From: JBEINZ01 sp040377825
GTDB lineage: Bacteria > Pseudomonadota > Alphaproteobacteria > Rhizobiales > Ancalomicrobiaceae
DNA: 27,101 bases
Direction of reading: 5' to 3'
Assembly: GCA_040377825.1 (NCBI GenBank)
Contig: JBEINZ010000013.1
Location: forward strand, 1-27,101
Positions 23,205 to 27,101 of this stretch are shown in pieces; position 1 is the stretch's first letter; each line of letters opens with the position of its first letter. A model generated the notes under the pieces. That model did no database searches and was not told where the DNA came from. It saw only the letters and a program-made list of their open reading frames with translations. A program made the translations under genes and the position numbers.

Positions 23205-23606
23205 CTACAGTGCTGCCTGCACGCCAACCCAAAGCAAGGCGCCACCGAGAACTAGCCCAGAGATATAGGTGCCGGCGCCGCCTAGTAACCGATATGTATT
23301 AGTTGCGTTTGCTTGAGACATACCGACCACGTGCAACAAGCGCGCCAGCACAAATACGGCACAAAGACAGATCTGAAGAGTCGACAAAGCATTTGACAGT
23401 TCAAGAAGCGTTAGCCCGGCGACAAAGAGGCCGGCGTTCTCGGCAAGATTTCCGTGCCGTCTTATTGCACGCAGAAGAGTATTTTGGCCGCCATCGCCAA
23501 TCGCTATGTCTAACTGATTACGCGCGCCGCTGACTGTAACCGCAAGAATAATTTGCAAAACGAGAAGAAAACCGCCCGTGATCGATGTTATGTATGGAAA
23601 TGTCAT
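23205..23606 (-). CDS. MAPEG-family membrane protein
   Basis: A 133-residue integral membrane protein with four hydrophobic segments at about 9-25, 57-72, 76-95 and 109-130. The MAPEG signature is present after the first loop: RAIRRHGNLAEN (46-57), in which the R-x-x-x-N-x-x-E pattern binds glutathione or lipid in characterised members. Bacterial members of this type are mostly uncharacterised. The start at 23606 (MTFPYITS) is fixed by AGGAG eight bases upstream; a GTG at 23615 lies within that site and is less likely. It converges with the LacI gene and is unrelated to it as far as can be seen. The 145-bp gap between them (23060-23204) holds only a short GGCTCGAGCC palindrome. Confidence 0.88.
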   Translation of the reverse strand: MTFPYITSITGGFLLVLQIILAVTVSGARNQLDIAIGDGGQNTLLRAIRRHGNLAENAGLFVAGLTLLELSNALSTLQICLCAVFVLARLLHVVGMSQANATNTYRLLGGAGTYISGLVLGGALLWVGVQAAL

Positions 23607-23692
23607 CGGATACACTCCTGTGCGGCGCAGGCCGACTGCGTTTCGTCAGTGTTGGTGTTAACTTTCGGCTACGAGCGCAGCGGCTTTGCGAT

Positions 23693-24080
23693 TTACTTGG
23701 CGTCTAGGTAATCCGACACGGTGATATGCTTTGGAAGCTTGAATTCTTCGACTACAGAAGGCTCTCCTCATCGCGGCCGATGGTTTACGATGAAGACATC
23801 AAGGCATGCATACCTTTCGAAGCGGTCGAGAACGGCGCGGACTTGGCGTAATTGATCCAGATCACTCGCGAGGACAAAGGCCGAACTCTGACTTCGATCT
23901 TCCGTTTCGATTGTCTTTATTGGCGATTTCGCCCGATGTAAACCATTCGACGCCGCCAGCTTTGATCAACAGATTGTCAACTCCAAACAGAGCGCCCTCT
24001 TCCATCATCTCGGGGACGTCGCGCGTAACGACGATGGATGGGCTGCGGTCTTTTTCGCCATCGAGGAAATCGAGGTGGAA
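23693..24080 (-). pseudogene. Decayed protein-coding remnant with frameshift and nonsense codon
   Basis: Read on the minus strand this stretch has protein-like sequence split over two frames. The first part, from 24080, reads FHLDFLDGEKDRSPSIVVTR, then DVPEMMEEGALFGVDNLL and GGVEWFTSGEIA before losing sense. A second frame takes over at about 23910 with SSAFVLASDLDQLRQVRAVL and DRFERYACLDVFIVNHRPR. That is cut by TGA at 23768-23770, yet the same frame continues in a convincing way (GEPSVVEEFKLPKHITVSDY, then LDAK) to a TAA at 23693-23695. No start is found at the upstream end; fragments in other frames may continue to about 24140. I do not recognise the family. One frameshift plus one CGA-to-TGA type change indicates a recently inactivated gene, unless sequencing error is to blame. 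Confidence 0.6.
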
Positions 24081-24138
24081 TCATCCGATCGATAAGGAAT
24101 CGCTCTAGAATCAATAGCTTGAGCCGGCAGCGCCTTGT

Positions 24139-24597
24139 TCAGTTGCTGTTCCTTCGGCCGGTCAACAAGCCCAGCACGGACATGATCGCGGCGAGCGCCA
24201 TCACCGCGGTCCCGCCCATGCTTTCAAGGGACCGCTCGAATTTGCCGAACCCTTTTATGAACCCCGCCGCTTCCGTGGTTACGGCGGCGAGAGCCGCGGC
24301 TTCGGCTTCCGCCAGTGCTTTGCGCTCGGGTAAGTTGCGGCCCATGCCGGCGGCGATAGCGAAAACGGCGCCGAGCAAAATATGACCAACGGCCACGATC
24401 CAAGCCGCGTGGAACGCCTGGACATGCATTGAAAGCCAGAGAAAGAGTCCAATGTCGACCGCGACGAGCGCGATCAGGAGGCTGACAAAGGCGAGGATGG
24501 CGAGCACAATCCGCAGCCCCGCATCCCTGACAAGCGCGCCGCGTCGCAACATCGCGACCTTTAGGTAAAGCTGCGCGGCACCGCGAATGTTGCCCAT
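24139..24597 (-). CDS. Small holin-like membrane protein of unknown function
   Basis: A 152-residue protein with an amphipathic N-terminus and hydrophobic segments at about 28-57, 62-83 and 129-146. Between the second and third is an Ala/Glu-rich helix (ERKALAEAEAAALAAVTTEA). This layout resembles the 'phage holin family / DUF1469-like' membrane proteins that bacteria carry outside prophages, but the match is by general shape and I am not certain. AGGTGATCG lies just before the ATG. It follows the RND permease gene on the same strand by 181 bp with a strong hairpin in between, so it is probably transcribed separately. No phage genes are nearby. Confidence 0.68.
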   Translation of the reverse strand: MGNIRGAAQLYLKVAMLRRGALVRDAGLRIVLAILAFVSLLIALVAVDIGLFLWLSMHVQAFHAAWIVAVGHILLGAVFAIAAGMGRNLPERKALAEAEAAALAAVTTEAAGFIKGFGKFERSLESMGGTAVMALAAIMSVLGLLTGRRNSN

Positions 24598-24645
24598 CGA
24601 TCACCTCATGGCCAGAGCAGAGCATTGGCTCTCGCCATTAAACGG

Positions 24646-24689
24646 TTCGGAGCGATTTTCGATCCCGCAAGATCGAACACCGCTCCGAA
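24646..24689. terminator. Strong nested hairpin downstream of the RND gene
   Basis: A perfect 9-bp inverted repeat (TTCGGAGCG at 24646-24654, CGCTCCGAA at 24681-24689) encloses a second perfect 7-bp repeat (TTCGATC at 24658-24664, GATCGAA at 24671-24677) with a 6-nt loop. Read on the minus strand, it lies about 90 nt past the RND stop codon and 50 nt before the next ATG. There is no long T-run, so it may be a Rho-independent terminator of unusual form, an RNA-stabilising 3' end, or one copy of a dispersed palindromic element. Confidence 0.55.
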
Positions 24690-24778
24690 GATCTCGTCGA
24701 CGACAGGCTCAAGCGTTGCCGGACCAGCGATCGAGAACGATCACGCCGCCATTGCGTACCGTACTCGCGGGCCGGAAG

Positions 24779-27101
24779 TTACTCCGCTGCGTTGCGAAGG
24801 GCGTCCCCGTCCGGCGTGGATACGAGAAGCGGCCGCCGCATCGGGACGACACCGGCAATCGCCTCGATCGGGATCTCGGCCAAAGGCTCGGGCTCGATTG
24901 CGGCATTCGCATGGGCCGGCACTGCCTTGGGCATGCCGCGTTCACCGGGCGCGGGAATTTTGACGCGGAAGAACAGGGCATAGGCGGCGGGCAAGCAAAT
25001 CAGCGTCAAGACCGTTGCCGCCGTGATCCCGCCCATCATCGCATAGGCCATCGGCCCCCAGAATGCCGACCATGAGATCGGCACCAGCGCGAGAACCGCC
25101 GCCGCCGCGGTCAACATGATCGGACGGAACCGGCGAACCGCCGATCCGACCGTTGCCTCCCAGGGCGAATGCCCGGCCGCGTGATCCTGGTCTATCTGAT
25201 CGATCAGGATGATCGAATTGCGCATGATGATGCCGGCGAGCGCGATGACGCCGAGGATCGCGACGAAGCCGAAGGCCGAGTTGGTCAGCAACAAGGCCGC
25301 GACCGCGCCGATCATGCCAAGCGGCGCCGTCATGAAGACGAGCATCGCCTTGCCGAAATGTTGCAACTGGATCATCAGCAGCACCATCATGATCAAGATC
25401 ATGAGCGGTGCCTTGGCCGCGATCGAGTTCTGGCTGGTTGCCGATTCCTCGACACCACCCTGCGGCTCGATCAGGTAGCCGATCGGCAGCGCTTCCTTCA
25501 GCGGCGCGAGCGTCTGGACCATTTGCAAGGTGACATCGTTGGGCTCTATGCCCGGCGGAATGACGCCGCGCACGGTGATCGACGACAAGCGATTGCGCCG
25601 CCATTCGATGCCCGATTCAAGCTCGGTCACGACCTTGGCGACCTGGGAAATCGGGACGTTGGCGCCCGTGTCGGTCGCGACATAGGTCGACTCCACCGCG
25701 CTCAACAGCGATCGCGCCTCGGACTTCTCGCGCAAAACCACGGCGATCGTCTGCTCGCCCTCGCGGAACGTGCCGACCGGGAAACCCGACATTGCGGCTT
25801 GCAACGTCTGTCGGATGCGCTGCGAAGACACGCCAAGCGCGCGGGCGCGGTCCTGATCAACCACGAGCCTCAGGGTCGGCACCGGTTCCAGCCAATCATC
25901 ATGGATCGAAGAGATCCGAGGATCGGTGCGGTAGGCCTCGTGGACCTTGTCGGCGATCTGGCGAACCTGCTCGCGGTCCGGGCCACTGACGCGCATCTGC
26001 ACCGGCCAGCCGACGGGCGGGCCGTTGAACAGCCTGTCGACCTTGAAGCGGATTGCCGGGTAATCAGCGGCCAGCCAGCCGCGGATCTTTTCCATCAGCC
26101 GGTCGCGCGCGAGAATATCCTTCGCGACGATCAGAAGCTGGGCGAAGTTGGGATTGCGCAGCTGTTGGTCGAGCGGCAGATAAAAGCGCGGGGCGCCCTC
26201 GCCGACGAACGTTGCGGCGAGTGTTTGGTCAGGATCGGCGAGTACCCGCTGCTCCACGCTCTTGGCCTGCGCTTCGGTCTCCTTGATGCTGGTCCCTTCG
26301 GGCAGCCAGAGATCGACCAAGATCTCAAGCCGTGTGGATGCCGGGAAGAAGCTCTTCGGCACGTATTTCATCCCGTAGATCGCCGCGCCGAAGGCCGCGA
26401 ATGTCAGGATGAGGACGATGATCCGGTGGCGAACGGCCCAACCGATCACATTCCATAGACCCCGATAAAAGCGTGTATCGTAGATGTCGTGATGACCGCC
26501 ACCGGCATATTTGCGCTCCTTAAGAAGCATGCTGCCGAGCCATGGTGTAAAATACACGGCCGCGATCCAAGATAGAATCAGCGACAGTCCGACGACCCAG
26601 AACATCGAACTGACGTATTCGCCGGCGGTTGACGCAGCGAAGCCGACCGGAATGAAGCCGGCGGCGGTAATCAGCGTGCCGGTCAGCATCGGGAATGACG
26701 TGGACGTATAGGCGAAGCCGGCGGCCTCGAGTTTGGGCGAGCCCTCCTCGAGCTTTCGCTCCATCATTTCCACCGCGATCATCGCGTCGTCCACAAGCAG
26801 ACCGAGCGCAATAATCAAGGCCCCGAGCGAAATACGCTGCAAATCGATGCCCATCGCGTACATGACCGCGAAGGTCGCCGCGAGAACCAGCGGGATGGTC
26901 GCGGCCACAACGAAACCGGCACGCCATCCGATGGAAATGAACGACACGATCAGCACGATTAGCAAGGCTTCGCCGAGCGCCTCGACGAATTCCGTGATCG
27001 AATGCTTCACGATTTCCGGCTGATCGGAGATTTGACCGACCTCGACGCCAATCGGCAAACTTGCCTCAAACTCCTTGAGAACCTTGTGCAGATCGTCGCC
27101 G
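24779..27101 (-). CDS. RND-family efflux permease, N-terminal end outside the window
   Basis: Inner-membrane proton-driven pump of the AcrB/CzcA superfamily. The frame is open to the right edge (upstream text reads DDLHKVLKEFEASLPIGV), so about 270-300 residues are missing at the N-terminus; a TTG at 27058 is not the start. The proton-relay pair DD is visible in TM4 (ALGLLVDDAMIAVEMMERK), and TM segments continue with FGFVAILGVIALAGIIMRNS, the typical TM11 motif, followed by a GxxxRxRPIMLT segment (SAVRRFRPIMLTA). The two large periplasmic loops lie between about 240 and 560 of the visible part. No CzcA- or CusA-type metal motif could be picked out, so a multidrug-type substrate is as likely as a metal. 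The C-terminal tail is short and ends with DGDALRNAAE. Adaptor and outer-membrane partners would lie to the right of the window. Confidence 0.94.
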   Translation of the reverse strand, partial: GDDLHKVLKEFEASLPIGVEVGQISDQPEIVKHSITEFVEALGEALLIVLIVSFISIGWRAGFVVAATIPLVLAATFAVMYAMGIDLQRISLGALIIALGLLVDDAMIAVEMMERKLEEGSPKLEAAGFAYTSTSFPMLTGTLITAAGFIPVGFAASTAGEYVSSMFWVVGLSLILSWIAAVYFTPWLGSMLLKERKYAGGGHHDIYDTRFYRGLWNVIGWAVRHRIIVLILTFAAFGAAIYGMKYVPKSFFPASTRLEILVDLWLPEGTSIKETEAQAKSVEQRVLADPDQTLAATFVGEGAPRFYLPLDQQLRNPNFAQLLIVAKDILARDRLMEKIRGWLAADYPAIRFKVDRLFNGPPVGWPVQMRVSGPDREQVRQIADKVHEAYRTDPRISSIHDDWLEPVPTLRLVVDQDRARALGVSSQRIRQTLQAAMSGFPVGTFREGEQTIAVVLREKSEARSLLSAVESTYVATDTGANVPISQVAKVVTELESGIEWRRNRLSSITVRGVIPPGIEPNDVTLQMVQTLAPLKEALPIGYLIEPQGGVEESATSQNSIAAKAPLMILIMMVLLMIQLQHFGKAMLVFMTAPLGMIGAVAALLLTNSAFGFVAILGVIALAGIIMRNSIILIDQIDQDHAAGHSPWEATVGSAVRRFRPIMLTAAAAVLALVPISWSAFWGPMAYAMMGGITAATVLTLICLPAAYALFFRVKIPAPGERGMPKAVPAHANAAIEPEPLAEIPIEAIAGVVPMRRPLLVSTPDGDALRNAAE

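Noticed and set aside
23103..23255. Plus-strand frame of about 50 codons after the LacI gene
   Set aside because: It has no clear ribosome binding site, overlaps the MAPEG gene end and shows no motif.
23806..24108. Plus-strand 100-codon open frame in the gap before the holin-like gene
   Set aside because: Its product is Ser/Arg/Pro-rich and unlike a protein; the minus strand of the same stretch reads as a broken gene.
25169..26458. Plus-strand open frame of 429 codons opposite the RND permease
   Set aside because: Asp/Arg/His-rich shadow; the minus strand carries RND motifs throughout.

Overview
The window is GC-rich chromosomal DNA whose protein families and gene order fit an alphaproteobacterium, most likely of the order Hyphomicrobiales. 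The order-level call is an inference from a FDH3-type formate dehydrogenase locus with DUF3305/DUF3306/DUF6352/DUF6505 genes; no rRNA or other phylogenetic marker is present.

Positions 1-714 hold the 3' part of a SAM-dependent methyltransferase. From 10143 down to 721 runs a long minus-strand cluster: a divergent biotin/lipoate-ligase-like protein, DUF6505, DUF6352, DUF3305, DUF3306, a helix-turn-helix/TorD chaperone fusion, a 66-residue Tat-signal peptide protein, and the alpha (molybdopterin), beta (Fe-S) and gamma (cytochrome b) subunits of a periplasm-facing formate dehydrogenase. Many of the junctions are 4-nt overlaps or gaps of about 10 nt. A divergent gene (10286-12370, plus) encodes a large protein with four 4Fe-4S cluster motifs.

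From 19201 down to 12387 a second minus-strand cluster carries a degenerate MoeA-like protein, a MoeA fused to a periplasmic-binding-like domain, an exported WD40-cytochrome c fusion and a second exported WD40 protein. A group-I-like cysteine desulfurase lies divergently (19348-20526). Together these blocks look like one formate-oxidation island: structural enzyme, chaperone, Moco insertion, sulfur donor, Fe-S protein and possible periplasmic electron carriers. fdhD and mobA are not in the window.

From 20696 onward the content is unrelated: a fumarylacetoacetate-hydrolase-family enzyme divergent from a LacI-type regulator, a MAPEG membrane protein, a decayed gene remnant (about 23693-24080), a small holin-like membrane protein, a strong nested hairpin, and the C-terminal three quarters or so of an RND efflux permease that runs off the right edge. 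No tRNA, rRNA, insertion sequence or CRISPR array was seen.
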